From: Yinghuangia sp035454725
GTDB lineage: Bacteria > Actinomycetota > Actinomycetes > Streptomycetales > Streptomycetaceae
Assembly: GCF_051388935.1 (NCBI RefSeq)
Contig: NZ_JBPKBI010000013.1
Coordinates: 148,181-212,180, forward strand
DNA length: 64,000 nucleotides
Direction: 5' to 3'
Numbering within the stretch: the first letter of the stretch is position 1; each line of letters begins with the position of its first letter. Under the pieces are notes generated by a model. That model was not told the DNA's origin. It searched no databases and saw nothing but the letters and a program-made list of their open reading frames with translations. The position numbers and the translations under genes are program-made. This document shows, in pieces, positions 29,574 to 37,773 of this stretch.

Positions 29574-31136
29574 ATGCCTGATATGCCTGAGAAGAACAAC
29601 GACCGAAGCCGTCGAGACGCCGAGGCGAAGAAAACCCCGAAGACGCCGGAATTTCGTCCGGTCCCCGGGGAGGCTGCGGCCTCGGACGCCTCGCGAGCGC
29701 CTCGCACGGAAGCCCACGCCCGTGGTCCCGGTGCCTCTCCGCCGCGCCGTCCGTCACACCCGCCTCGGCCGGTGCGGCCGCCGGTCGCCGGAGCATCCGG
29801 GCACGCGGGCGGAAGCCACCGCGCCGACGAAGCGCCACCCCGTCCGGAGGCGCCCCCCGCGCCCACCCGGGCGCCTTCGGCCCGGCGGCTCATTCTCGGC
29901 GCCGATCCGGGGACTCCGTACACCTCCCGGCTCAGTTATGCGCCGGACTGGTTGCGGCCGTCGATCCGCATGCGCCTGACCGCGCTGTACGGCGGCATGT
30001 TCCTGATCGCCGGGGTCCTGCTGCTCGGCAGCGTGTACCTGCTGGTGGGCCGGAGCCTTGCGAACCAGCAGCTTCTGGACATCCGCTTCGCGCAGAACGT
30101 GCACATCATCGACGGGCGCGGCGTCGAGATCACGCCGCAGGAACTCACCCGCATGCAAGAACGCTGGCAGACGGACCAGCGCGGCATCGTGCTCCACGAA
30201 CTCCTCCAGCAATCCCTGCTCGCCCTCGTGCTGCTGTCATTGATCGCCTTCGGGTTCGGCTACCTGATGGCCGGCCGGGTGCTGAGTCCGCTGGGCCGCA
30301 TTACCGCGGCGGCGCGGTCGGTGGCCGGAACAGGCGGTTCGGGGCTGCACCGGCGCATCGACCTGGACGGGCCGGACGACGAGCTCAAGGAGCTCGCCGA
30401 CACATTCGACGAGATGTTGGAGCGGCTCGACCGGGCGTTCGACTCACAGCGCAAATTCGTCGCCAACGCGTCCCACGAGTTGCGCACGCCCCTGGCGATC
30501 AACCGCACCCTGCTGGAGGTCGCGCTCGGCGATCCCGACATGCCGCCCCAGCTCAGAGACCTGGGTGACAACCTGCTGGCCACCAACGAGCGCAGCGAAC
30601 GCCTTATCGAGGGGCTGCTGCTGCTCGCCCGCAGCGAGCACGAACTGACCGACCGAAAGCCGGTCGACCTTGCCGAGGTCGCCGGGCGCACATTCGAGCA
30701 GACGGGGGCGGAAGCCGCCGAACGCGGTGTCGAACTGCGCGGTGATTTCCAGCCGGCGACGGTTTCCGGCAACGCCGTGCTGCTGGAGCGCGTCGCGCTC
30801 AATCTGGCCCAGAACGCGGTCCGCTACAACGTGCCCGACGGCTGGGTGGAGATGGCGACCTCCACGGTCGAGGGCACCGCGCTGCTGACCGTCGCCAACA
30901 GCGGTCCGGTGATTCCGGCGGACGGGGTCGAGACGCTGTTCGAACCGTTCCGGCGGATGCGCGGCGACCGCACCGCGAGCGAGAAAGGCGTCGGCCTGGG
31001 GCTGTCGATCGTACGGTCCGTGGTCCGCGCGCACGGCGGCTGGATCGAGGCCGAGCCGCGGGCCGAAGGTGGCTTGATCATGCGCATCGGCTTCCCCGAC
31101 CGAACCGCCGCGGAGCAGAAATCGGGCAGGGCCTGA
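29574..31136 (+). CDS. cutS: Sensor histidine kinase, CutS-like
   Basis: This is a 520-aa membrane histidine kinase. A proline/alanine-rich disordered N-terminus (about 1-120) precedes TM1 (RLTALYGGMFLIAGVLLLGS), a short extracytoplasmic loop of about 55 residues, TM2 (LALVLLSLIAFGFGYLMAG), a HAMP linker (GRVLSPLGRITAAARSVAG), the H-box NASHELRTPLAINR (His about 301) and the ATPase motifs NLAQNAVRYN and KGVGLGLSIVRSVVRAHGG. The pairing with CutR is strong. The extracytoplasmic loop has no cysteine, unlike the CutS sequences I remember. ATG 29574 has a GAGG 9 nt upstream; ATG 29583 is an alternative. Confidence 0.9.
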   Translation: MPDMPEKNNDRSRRDAEAKKTPKTPEFRPVPGEAAASDASRAPRTEAHARGPGASPPRRPSHPPRPVRPPVAGASGHAGGSHRADEAPPRPEAPPAPTRAPSARRLILGADPGTPYTSRLSYAPDWLRPSIRMRLTALYGGMFLIAGVLLLGSVYLLVGRSLANQQLLDIRFAQNVHIIDGRGVEITPQELTRMQERWQTDQRGIVLHELLQQSLLALVLLSLIAFGFGYLMAGRVLSPLGRITAAARSVAGTGGSGLHRRIDLDGPDDELKELADTFDEMLERLDRAFDSQRKFVANASHELRTPLAINRTLLEVALGDPDMPPQLRDLGDNLLATNERSERLIEGLLLLARSEHELTDRKPVDLAEVAGRTFEQTGAEAAERGVELRGDFQPATVSGNAVLLERVALNLAQNAVRYNVPDGWVEMATSTVEGTALLTVANSGPVIPADGVETLFEPFRRMRGDRTASEKGVGLGLSIVRSVVRAHGGWIEAEPRAEGGLIMRIGFPDRTAAEQKSGRA

Positions 31137-31286
31137 GCCGGCCCCGAGCCGAACATCGGCTGCCTGATCAGCCCGGCCTGAGCGGGAATCGAGCCCTCAT
31201 TGGGCCGAAAGGGTGGTTGGGGCGCTTCGCGGCGACGCGCCCCGGGGGAGCCGAACGGGGTAATCCGGCATGTCTGACCGGCGCGG

Positions 31287-31316
31287 TTGCCCACAGGCCT
31301 CCCAACAACCTACGGT
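31287..31316 (+). promoter_or_regulatory. Candidate promoter of the desaturase gene
   Basis: TTGCCC and TACGGT are separated by 18 nt and fit the housekeeping pattern TTGNCN-N17/18-TANNNT. The -10 lies inside the left arm of the palindrome at 31309-31339, so a bound repressor would block it. Confidence 0.45.
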
Positions 31317-31339
31317 GTCGTAAGTTACGTCATCGTAGG
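31309..31339. promoter_or_regulatory. 31-bp dyad-symmetric operator candidate
   Basis: Outer arms CCTACG (31309-31314) and CGTAGG (31334-31339) and inner arms CGTAA (31319-31323) and TTACG (31325-31329) are arranged at equal distances (4 nt each) around a central G at 31324. Nested symmetry of this length is typical of TetR-family repressor sites. It overlaps the promoter of a fatty-acid desaturase gene. Confidence 0.6.
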
Positions 31340-31461
31340 AACGCGTTGTGCGCCGAAGCCAGGAGCGCGGCAGCCGACGCAGCCCTTGTCCGAAGAAGTC
31401 GAAAAGCCGCTGCGTCCGCATTCCGCGCACTGTCCCGCCGCACCCACGCATTGGAGTCGCT

Positions 31462-32412
31462 GTGACCTTGATCGCCCCTGAAACGACGGGTATCGACCTG
31501 CTGCACGAGCTGGAGCAGGTGGTTGCCGTCGAGCTCGACCGCCATCTGAGCGTTGCCAAAGAGTGGTTCCCGCACGAGTACGTGCCGTGGTCGCGCGGCC
31601 GGGACTTCGACGGGGTGCTGGGCGGCGAGGAGTGGCGCCCCGAGGAGTCCGGGCTGACCGAGGTCGGGCGCATCGCGCTCACCCTCAACCTGCTGACCGA
31701 GGACAACCTCCCGAGCTACCATTACGAGATCGCCAGCATGTTCGGCCGCGACCGGGCGTGGGGCACCTGGGTGCACCGGTGGACGGCCGAGGAGGGACGC
31801 CACGGCATCGCGATCCGCGACTACCTCATGGCGGCCCGCGCGGTAGACCCCGTGGAGCTGGAACGCTCGCGCATGGAGCACATGGAGGCCGGCTACCAGG
31901 GCGACCACATGGACAACCCCCTGCACGTCGTGGCGTACGTGACGTTCCAGGAGCTGGCGACACGCGTCTCGCACCGCAATTCCGGCAGGGAGTGCGGCGA
32001 CCCGCTCGCCGAGCAGCTTCTCGCGCGCGTCGCGGCGGACGAGAACCTGCACATGGTCTTCTACCGCAACCTGCTCAAGGCGGCGTTCGAACTGGCGCCC
32101 GACACCGCGATGCGCGCGGTCACCGACATGATCACCGGCTTCCGCATGCCGGGGCACGGCATCTCGGGCTTCGAGCGCGCCTCGTTGAAGATCGCGATCG
32201 GCGGCGTCTACAACCTGCGCATCCACCACGACGATGTACTCCAGCCGGTGCTGCGGCACCTGAAGGTCATGGAGCGCACCGACCTCGGCCCGGAGGGCGA
32301 GCGCGCCCGTGAGGACCTCGCCGCGTTCCTGACGGACCTGGCGGTCAAGGCCGCGCAGTTCGACGAGCGCCTGGAGGCCCGCAGGGCGCGTCAGGCCGCC
32401 CGCTGCGCCTGA
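31462..32412 (+). CDS. Acyl-[acyl-carrier-protein] desaturase (DesA family)
   Basis: This is a soluble di-iron fatty acyl-ACP desaturase of 316 aa. The two iron-binding motifs are visible: WTAEEGRHGIAIRDY (E-E-x-x-H type, about 112) and AADENLHMVFYRN (D-E-x-x-H, about 195). The upstream Glu in LLTEDNLPSYHYEIA supplies another ligand. It is related to mycobacterial DesA1/DesA2 and introduces a double bond into ACP-bound acyl chains, affecting membrane fluidity. GTG 31462 has TGGAG 6 nt upstream; earlier in-frame residues lie in the leader. Regulation by a TetR-type fatty-acid regulator is suggested by the upstream palindrome. Confidence 0.92.
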   Translation: MTLIAPETTGIDLLHELEQVVAVELDRHLSVAKEWFPHEYVPWSRGRDFDGVLGGEEWRPEESGLTEVGRIALTLNLLTEDNLPSYHYEIASMFGRDRAWGTWVHRWTAEEGRHGIAIRDYLMAARAVDPVELERSRMEHMEAGYQGDHMDNPLHVVAYVTFQELATRVSHRNSGRECGDPLAEQLLARVAADENLHMVFYRNLLKAAFELAPDTAMRAVTDMITGFRMPGHGISGFERASLKIAIGGVYNLRIHHDDVLQPVLRHLKVMERTDLGPEGERAREDLAAFLTDLAVKAAQFDERLEARRARQAARCA

Positions 32413-32515
32413 CCGCCGTCCGACGATGCCCGGCGCCCCGACCCGACGCGGGGGCCGGGCCTCACGAGGCCGGCGACGCGGCCCCGGAGATCCGGAGCAG
32501 GCCCCGGCGACCCGC

Positions 32516-33718
32516 TCAGGAGCGCGGGCCCCAGGCGTCCTTGACGGAGACCTTGCCGCCGGTGCGCAGGACGGCGTTCTCGTACATCCGCGCCGCCGCT
32601 CCCATGAGCGCCACCAAGGCGGCCAGCGAAACGCCCGCGGCGACGAGGTTCTGCCATACCGAAACTTCGCCGCCGGCGGTGAGGACGGGTTGCAGCATCG
32701 CGGAGAACGGCGGCACGTACGCGAGGATCTGCGCGAACGTGCCCCCGGACTGACCGAAGAAAATCGCCACGAAGAACGACGCGATCAACAACGACGTCAT
32801 GGGAGTGATGACGTTCTGCAGGTCCTCCATGCGCGAGACACGAGCCGCCGCGGCGGCGAACATGCACGCGTAGATGGCGTAGCCGATCACGAACCACACG
32901 ACCACCAGCACCGCGGGATAGACCATCGAGCCGGTGAGATCGATCGTGCCCAACGCGGATGCCGCAGCCAGCCCGACCACCGCGGTCAAGGCCATCTGGG
33001 CCAGACCCAGCAGGCCGATGCCGATGACCTTCCCGGTCAGCAGCGCGCGGGCCGGCACGGCGGCCAGCAGGATCTCGACGATCCGGCTCGACTTCTCCTC
33101 GACCACACCGTTGGCGACCCACACGCAGAAGAGCATCAGCATGCCGTAGAGCATGATCGTCCCGATGATCGCGATGCCCTGCCGCGCCCTGCGCTCGTCG
33201 GCGTCCGGGTCGAGCTTGTCCTCGACCAGCGGCTGCACGCGCATGGCGGCGTCGACCGCCGCGGTGTCGATGCCCTGGGCGGCGAGCCGATTGTCGCGTT
33301 CGACGGTCGCGTACGCACTCTGCACCACAGCGGCCAACCGGTTCGGCAGCTCACGGTGCACGATGATCCTGCCGCCGGCGACATAGGCGTCCAGGTCGCC
33401 GTCCTCGACCGCCTGCTCGGCGGTCGCGTCGTCCGGATACGACTTCACGGCCAGACCGGTGTCCAACAGCGCCGCCTGGGCACTCGCGACCTGGCCCAGC
33501 CTCGCCTGCTGCGGGCCGCCGAACGCCACGTCGTAATCGTCGTCGCCGCCCCCGACCGCCGCCGGGATCGCGACGGCCGCCAGCAGCACCACGAGCATCA
33601 CGGCCACCGACACCAGGAAACCCCGGTCGCGGATTCGCTCGGTGAACTCGCGCCGCGCGACCAGGTGCACCGAGGCCCAGAACCGCTCGGTCGGGTCGGT
33701 CTGCTTCGGGCTGGTCAC
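32516..33718 (-). CDS. ABC-2 type transporter permease (NatB-like)
   Basis: This is a 400-aa membrane permease. After an N-terminal cytoplasmic stretch (FWASVHLVARREFTERIRDR) comes TM1, a large extracytoplasmic domain (about 55-180), and then five more helices in the C-terminal half with the signature NGVVEEKSSRIVEILLAAVP, typical of ABC-2 exporters of the NatB type. The GTG start at 33718 has GAGGAG (complement of 33727-33732) 8 nt upstream. It is the second gene of an operon with the ATPase gene. Such pairs export sodium, drugs or peptides; the substrate is not predictable. Confidence 0.9.
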   Translation of the reverse strand: MTSPKQTDPTERFWASVHLVARREFTERIRDRGFLVSVAVMLVVLLAAVAIPAAVGGGDDDYDVAFGGPQQARLGQVASAQAALLDTGLAVKSYPDDATAEQAVEDGDLDAYVAGGRIIVHRELPNRLAAVVQSAYATVERDNRLAAQGIDTAAVDAAMRVQPLVEDKLDPDADERRARQGIAIIGTIMLYGMLMLFCVWVANGVVEEKSSRIVEILLAAVPARALLTGKVIGIGLLGLAQMALTAVVGLAAASALGTIDLTGSMVYPAVLVVVWFVIGYAIYACMFAAAAARVSRMEDLQNVITPMTSLLIASFFVAIFFGQSGGTFAQILAYVPPFSAMLQPVLTAGGEVSVWQNLVAAGVSLAALVALMGAAARMYENAVLRTGGKVSVKDAWGPRS

Positions 33719-33772
33719 GGTCGGGGCTCCTCACGGCCGGCGGCGTCCGCGAGGAGCGGGCCGTCCTCGGCA

Positions 33773-34714
33773 TCAACGGTGTCCTCGGTGTCCTCGGTGT
33801 TCTCGGCGGTGCCGACGGGCTGGTCGCGGGCCGTTGACCGCCTCGCGGAAGAGTTCGGTCAGCGAGGGATTCACCGGAGCGAACGCGCGCACCCGTCCGG
33901 CCGCGCGCGCGGCGTCCAGCAGCCCCTGCTCGCTGGTCCCGGGGTGCAGTTCGACCAAGGTGCCCTCGCGGTCGTCGGCCAGCACGGTGACCCCCGGGAC
34001 GAGATGCGCCCACCCGGCCGGCGCGTCCACACCCACCCGGTAGCGCACCGCCCGGTTGTCGCCGCGCAGCTCGCGGACCGTCCCGACGGCGTGCATGCGG
34101 CCGTCCTTGATGATGCCGACCGCGTCGCACAGCCGCTCGACGAGATCGAGCTGGTGGCTGGAGAACACGACCGAGACCCCCTGCTCGACCCGGCTCCGCA
34201 GCGCCTGCGCCATGACGTCGACACCGACCGGGTCGAGCCCGGAGAACGGCTCGTCGAGGACCAGCAGTTCCGGCCCGTGCACGAGCGCCGCGGCCAACTG
34301 GACGCGCTGCTGGTTGCCCAGGGACAGCGTCTCCAGCCGGTCGCCCGGCGCGCCCGAGACACCGAGCGTGCGCAACCACTCGCCCGCTGCGCGGCGGGCG
34401 TCGGCACGGGGCATGCCGTGTAGTTCGGCGAAGTAGACGAGCTGGTCCAGAATGCGCATCTTCGCGTACAGGCCGCGTTCCTCGGGCATGTAGCCCCACC
34501 GCCGCCGGACGGCGGCGGTGGCCGGCCGGCCCTGCCAGCGCACTTCGCCGCGGTCGGCGGCCAGCACGCCGAGGGCGATGCGCATCGTGGTCGTCTTGCC
34601 GGCGCCGTTGGTGCCGACGAAGCCGAACATCTGGCCGGGCGCGACGGAGAAGGAGAGGCCGTCGAGCACGACCTTTCCGCCGAATCGTTTGCCGAGTCCT
34701 ATGAGATCCAGCAC
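33773..34714 (-). CDS. ABC transporter ATP-binding protein (NatA-like)
   Basis: This is a 313-aa nucleotide-binding subunit. Walker A is GTNGAGKTT (about 34-42), the signature is LSLGNQQRVQLA (ABC signature with N in place of the second G), Walker B is ELLVLDEPFSGLDP, and the H-loop is FSSHQLDLVE. A C-terminal extension of about 80 residues ends in RRHRREHRGHRGHR, encoded by a 9-bp tandem repeat. GTG 34714 gives the usual start (MLDLIGLGKRFGG); its ribosome-binding site is weak. It lies 54 nt upstream of the permease gene on the same strand. Confidence 0.9.
   Translation of the reverse strand: MLDLIGLGKRFGGKVVLDGLSFSVAPGQMFGFVGTNGAGKTTTMRIALGVLAADRGEVRWQGRPATAAVRRRWGYMPEERGLYAKMRILDQLVYFAELHGMPRADARRAAGEWLRTLGVSGAPGDRLETLSLGNQQRVQLAAALVHGPELLVLDEPFSGLDPVGVDVMAQALRSRVEQGVSVVFSSHQLDLVERLCDAVGIIKDGRMHAVGTVRELRGDNRAVRYRVGVDAPAGWAHLVPGVTVLADDREGTLVELHPGTSEQGLLDAARAAGRVRAFAPVNPSLTELFREAVNGPRPARRHRREHRGHRGHR
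33779..33806. repeat. 9-bp tandem repeat inside the ABC ATPase tail
   Basis: GGTGTCCTC is repeated about three times (the last unit has GGTGTTCTC). It encodes the repeated (E/G)HR tail of the ATPase and is probably prone to length change by slippage. Confidence 0.6.
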
Positions 34715-34732
34715 TCTTGTCCCTGGTCTGGG

Positions 34733-34751
34733 CCGGACCGGACTGGTCCGG
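34733..34751 (-). terminator. Short hairpin between carbonic-anhydrase-like and ABC genes
   Basis: CCGGACC (34733-34739) pairs with GGTCCGG (34745-34751) across a 5-nt loop. It lies in the 102 nt between two genes on the minus strand. It could terminate the upstream transcript or be simple GC-rich symmetry. It has no T tract. Confidence 0.3.
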
Positions 34752-34816
34752 ACCGGTCCTCGGTGGGGTGGTCTGCGTGGACCGGCCGTCCCCCGAGGCG
34801 GGCCGGTCGGTACGCG

Positions 34817-35335
34817 TCAGTCGATGCGGCGCAGTTCCTGCCGGAAGCGCCGGCCGTTCTCCACGTAGTGCTGCACGGCCTGGTCGACATGGCCCGGTTT
34901 GACGGAGTCCGGTCGGATTTTGGCCGGCACTCCGAGGGCCATCGCGTACGAAGGAACCTCGACGCCGTTGCCCACGAAGGCGTTCGCGCCGACCAGGGCG
35001 CCGCTGCGGATGATCGCGCGGTGCTGCACGATCGCCCCGTTGCCGACCAGGCAGTCGTCCTCGATCGTGCAGCCTTCCAGGTGCACGATGTGTCCGATCA
35101 CACACCGGTTGCCTACATATGTGACCAGCCCCGCAGTGGCATGGAGAACCGATCCGTCCTGGATCGATGTACGCTCCCCGACGACAATCGGGCCGTTGTC
35201 TCCACGCAGCACCGCGGACGGCCAGACGGTCGACCCTGCGCCGATTTCCACGTTGCCGATCACGACGGCATCGGGATGGACATAAGCGTCCGGGTGCACG
35301 ACGGGTACTAGTTCACCGAGCGCGTAAACCGTCAC
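34817..35335 (-). CDS. Gamma-carbonic-anhydrase-like hexapeptide-repeat protein
   Basis: This is a 172-aa left-handed beta-helix protein. It starts VYALGELVPVVHPDAYVHPDA and shows repeated hexapeptide turns. The histidines expected for the inter-subunit metal site are in GSVLHATAG and GHIVHLEGC. The C-terminal helix (HVDQAVQHYVENGRRFRQELR) is typical. It is a probable trimer; family members are carbonic anhydrases or acyltransferase-like proteins (PaaY/YrdA type), so enzymatic activity is uncertain. GTG 35335 has AAGGAGG 4-5 nt upstream. It is divergent from the DUF4193 gene. Confidence 0.9.
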   Translation of the reverse strand: MTVYALGELVPVVHPDAYVHPDAVVIGNVEIGAGSTVWPSAVLRGDNGPIVVGERTSIQDGSVLHATAGLVTYVGNRCVIGHIVHLEGCTIEDDCLVGNGAIVQHRAIIRSGALVGANAFVGNGVEVPSYAMALGVPAKIRPDSVKPGHVDQAVQHYVENGRRFRQELRRID

Positions 35336-35564
35336 GATTCCTCCTTGTTATACCGACAGACAGGGAGAGTTACAGTTGGCGACCATCCAACCAAGTCACC
35401 TCTTCGGGGGTTCGGTTGGGTGTCGATTGAGTAACAAGCCTTGCGATGAGGCAGAATCTGCGCCTCAGGTCGGGCACAACTCCGGCCCCTGATGCGTTAC
35501 GTGCGCTGAAGGACGTGTTCACCGACGCATCAGCCAGCAGATCCACCCGGAGGGGGAGAGGTAA

Positions 35565-35861
35565 ATGGCGACTGACTACGACACTCCACGCAAGACAGAA
35601 GACGACGTCAACGAAGACAGCATCGAGGAACTGAAGGCCCGGCGCGTCGACAAGTCCGCGGGGGCGGTCGACGTCGACGAGTTCGACCAGGCCGAGAGCC
35701 TGGAGCTGCCCGGTGCGGACCTCTCGAACGAAGAGCTGTCCGTGCGCGTGCTGCCCCGGCAGGCGGACGAGTTCACCTGCTCGCGCTGCTTCCTCGTGCA
35801 TCACCGCAGCCAACTGGCCGGCGAGAAGGACGGCCAGGCCATCTGCGTCGACTGCGCCTGA
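35565..35861 (+). CDS. DUF4193 family protein
   Basis: This is a 98-aa acidic protein conserved in actinobacteria as DUF4193. The N-terminal half is charged (EDDVNEDSIEELKARRVDKS). The C-terminus holds CSRCFLVHHRSQLA and ICVDCA, two CxxC pairs that look like a zinc-binding ribbon. Function is unknown; the zinc knuckle suggests a nucleic-acid- or RNA-polymerase-associated role, which is speculation. ATG 35565 has GGGGGAGAGG 4 nt upstream. Confidence 0.88.
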   Translation: MATDYDTPRKTEDDVNEDSIEELKARRVDKSAGAVDVDEFDQAESLELPGADLSNEELSVRVLPRQADEFTCSRCFLVHHRSQLAGEKDGQAICVDCA

Positions 35862-36206
35862 CGTCCGATCCTTTGAGGCCGTCGGGCCGGCTCAGGATCG
35901 ATCATCGGCAAGCGGAACCCTGCGCACGCGACCGGGTCTGGCAGGAGCGGACCGCCCCTGCCGATGATCGATACGAGCACTCGCCGCTCCGGTACCTCGC
36001 CCCCCACGAGGTACCACGGCGTCCCGGCAGATCTGCCGGTGCGTTCCGAAACCGTTGCCGCGGTGCGGACGCGGCTTTTCGCCACACCCGACTCAGTCAC
36101 AGCCGACTCGGTCACACCCACCTCCGCCACACCCAGGACGTCCGCCCAAGACGCGGGCGTTCTCGCATGTCCGGGCCCGTGACTCGGCGCTCGTCCCGGC
36201 CGCCGC
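35862..36206. other. Intergenic region with a long inverted repeat and short tandem repeat
   Basis: This 345-nt gap between the convergent DUF4193 and DUF3093 genes contains a perfect 14-bp inverted repeat (35897-35910 and 35959-35972) and an imperfect 15-nt tandem repeat (CGACTCAGTCACAGC / CGACTCGGTCACACC) at about 36089-36118. No coding frame has a ribosome-binding site. Confidence 0.5.
35897..35972. terminator. Perfect 14-bp inverted repeat with 48-nt loop
   Basis: ATCGATCATCGGCA (35897-35910) and TGCCGATGATCGAT (35959-35972) are exact complements. The structure starts 36 nt after the DUF4193 stop, between convergent genes, so termination or 3'-end protection is the simplest role. The long loop is unusual. 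Confidence 0.45.
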
Positions 36207-36668
36207 TCACGTCCGGTGCGCATCGCGGCGCCGCAGCGCGTCCAGGACCTCGGCCAGCCGCGCCGGGTTCCGGGTCGAGAGGTACAAATACGGCGTCGGA
36301 TCGTCGGGGTCGGTGACGTCGACGCGGACGGCTGTGGGCACGTAGCTGCGCAGCAGCATGAACGCGCGCGGATCGGCGTCCTCCATGCGGAGCGCCCGCG
36401 CGGCCTCCCGGTCGAGCGCGGTGGCGTCCCCCAGAGCCGCCAGCGGAAGACGCGCGCGGCCGGCCTCCAGATGCGCCTCGGTGACGCGCAGGCGGGCGGA
36501 GCCGTACGAGGACAGCATCCAGGCCGCGAGTGCGGCGGCCACCACGAATGCGACACCGGCCGCCGCCGGACCGACCGGCAGCAGCATGATCGCGCCCACG
36601 AGGCCGGAGCCGGCCGCGAGCCACCACCATGAAGTCGGAACGGAGAGCCGCTCGTTATAAGCCTGCAT
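36207..36668 (-). CDS. DUF3093 membrane protein
   Basis: This is a 153-aa protein of the actinobacterial DUF3093 family. It begins MQAYNERLSVPTSWWWLAAG and has two closely spaced transmembrane helices (about 13-33 and 38-55), then a cytoplasmic domain with RLRVTEAHLEAGRARLPL and PTPYLYLSTRNPARLAEVLD. Function is unknown. ATG 36668 is the only reasonable start. Its 3' end faces the DUF4193 gene, and the SDR gene lies just upstream on the same strand with 43 nt between. Confidence 0.88.
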   Translation of the reverse strand: MQAYNERLSVPTSWWWLAAGSGLVGAIMLLPVGPAAAGVAFVVAAALAAWMLSSYGSARLRVTEAHLEAGRARLPLAALGDATALDREAARALRMEDADPRAFMLLRSYVPTAVRVDVTDPDDPTPYLYLSTRNPARLAEVLDALRRRDAHRT

Positions 36669-36711
36669 GGGAACAGCCTGTCATCTCAGGGGAAGCCGGC
36701 AGACTCCCGGG

Positions 36712-37605
36712 TCACCGCGCGGCTCGGCGCCGGGTCGCTTTTTCGAGCAGCCGCACGACGCGTTCCGGAGGCGTCCGCAGGCCGGTCGCGACGCCCTTCG
36801 CGTAATCGGACAGTGCCCGAGGGGCCAGCGCGTCGAGCACGGCACCCGCCTTGGCGTCCGAACCCACGAGGTAGCGGGGCCGCGGCCGGGCGGTCAGCAG
36901 TGCGTGGCGGACGGCCGCGGCAACCGGCGCGGGCGCGGGCAGCGACGCGGAGCGGCGCAGGATGTCGTCGGCACGCTCGTAGGAGTCCCGGTATGCGGAG
37001 TGCTTGCGCGGCGGCAGGCGTTCCATGCTCCGTTCCCAGATGTCCGTGCCGTAGCTGCCGGGCTCGATCAACACCACCTTGACGCCGAACTGCGCGACCT
37101 CGATCCGCAGGGCGTCCGTGATCGCGCCGAGCCCGTGTTTGCTGGCGCAGTACCAGCCGAGAAAGGGCGCCGCGACCCGGCCGGAAACCGACGAGATGTT
37201 CACGATGCGTCCGCTGCGGCGCTGCCGCATCTGCGGCAGGACCAAGCGTGCGATGCGTGCGGGCGCGACGAGATTGGTCTCCAGTTGCAGGCGCGCCTGC
37301 TCGTCGTCGACGTCCTCGACGGCGCCGGGCTGGGCGAGACCCGCGTTGTTGACGACCGCCCATGGGCCGCCGCCGGTCATGGTCGCGATCTCGGTGAAGG
37401 CGCGCACGGTCGAGGTGGCGTCGCAAACGTCCAGCAGGACCGTTCGTACGCCGAGGCCTTCGTGCTCGGCGGCCTCCCGCAGCCGCTGCGCCTTGTCCTC
37501 GGTGCGCGCCGTGCCGATCACGTCGAGGCCCGCGCGGGCCAGCTCCAGGGCGGTGGCGAGGCCGATTCCGCTGGTCGCGCCGGTCACGACCACGCTCTTG
37601 GTCAT
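36712..37605 (-). CDS. Short-chain dehydrogenase/reductase
   Basis: This is a 297-aa SDR oxidoreductase. The cofactor motif TGATSGIG lies at about 8-15, NNAG at about 90, and the catalytic Ser in VNISSVSGRVA is followed by the YCASK (YxxxK) pair at about 153. The residue after beta-strand 2 (TARTEDKA) suggests NADP(H) preference. The C-terminal extension (about 200-297) is longer than in the shortest SDRs. ATG 37605 has GAAAGGA 5 nt upstream. It is divergent from the thioesterase gene; the frame running back to 38349 is antisense. The substrate is unknown. Confidence 0.92.
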   Translation of the reverse strand: MTKSVVVTGATSGIGLATALELARAGLDVIGTARTEDKAQRLREAAEHEGLGVRTVLLDVCDATSTVRAFTEIATMTGGGPWAVVNNAGLAQPGAVEDVDDEQARLQLETNLVAPARIARLVLPQMRQRRSGRIVNISSVSGRVAAPFLGWYCASKHGLGAITDALRIEVAQFGVKVVLIEPGSYGTDIWERSMERLPPRKHSAYRDSYERADDILRRSASLPAPAPVAAAVRHALLTARPRPRYLVGSDAKAGAVLDALAPRALSDYAKGVATGLRTPPERVVRLLEKATRRRAAR

Positions 37606-37760
37606 GTGCGTCCTTTCGTCCGCGCGCGTCCGCGCCCCTCGCGTCATCCGCGCCCGCCCGGATGCTCCGCCACGACCGTAGTGGCCGGGCCCGTGAGGTG
37701 TGCAACAGGCAGGCGGCCCGGGGTGGGTGGCCCCGGCGCGGCCGACCCGCCAAAAGGCAG

Positions 37761-37773
37761 TAATGTCCACCCG
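37761..37773 (+). promoter_or_regulatory. Candidate -10 element of a leaderless transcript (thioesterase-dut operon)
   Basis: TAATGT (37761-37766) lies exactly 7 nt before GTG 37774. No ribosome-binding site lies between, and the AAGG further upstream is too distant. Confidence 0.5.

Larger units (their letters stand above)
31137..31461 (+). other. Upstream region of the desaturase gene
   Basis: This 325-nt non-coding region holds a promoter candidate (TTGCCC 31287-31292, 18-nt spacer, TACGGT 31311-31316) and a symmetric operator-like palindrome over the -10. The predicted leader is about 140 nt. I see no gene or terminator that I can support for cutS. Confidence 0.55.
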
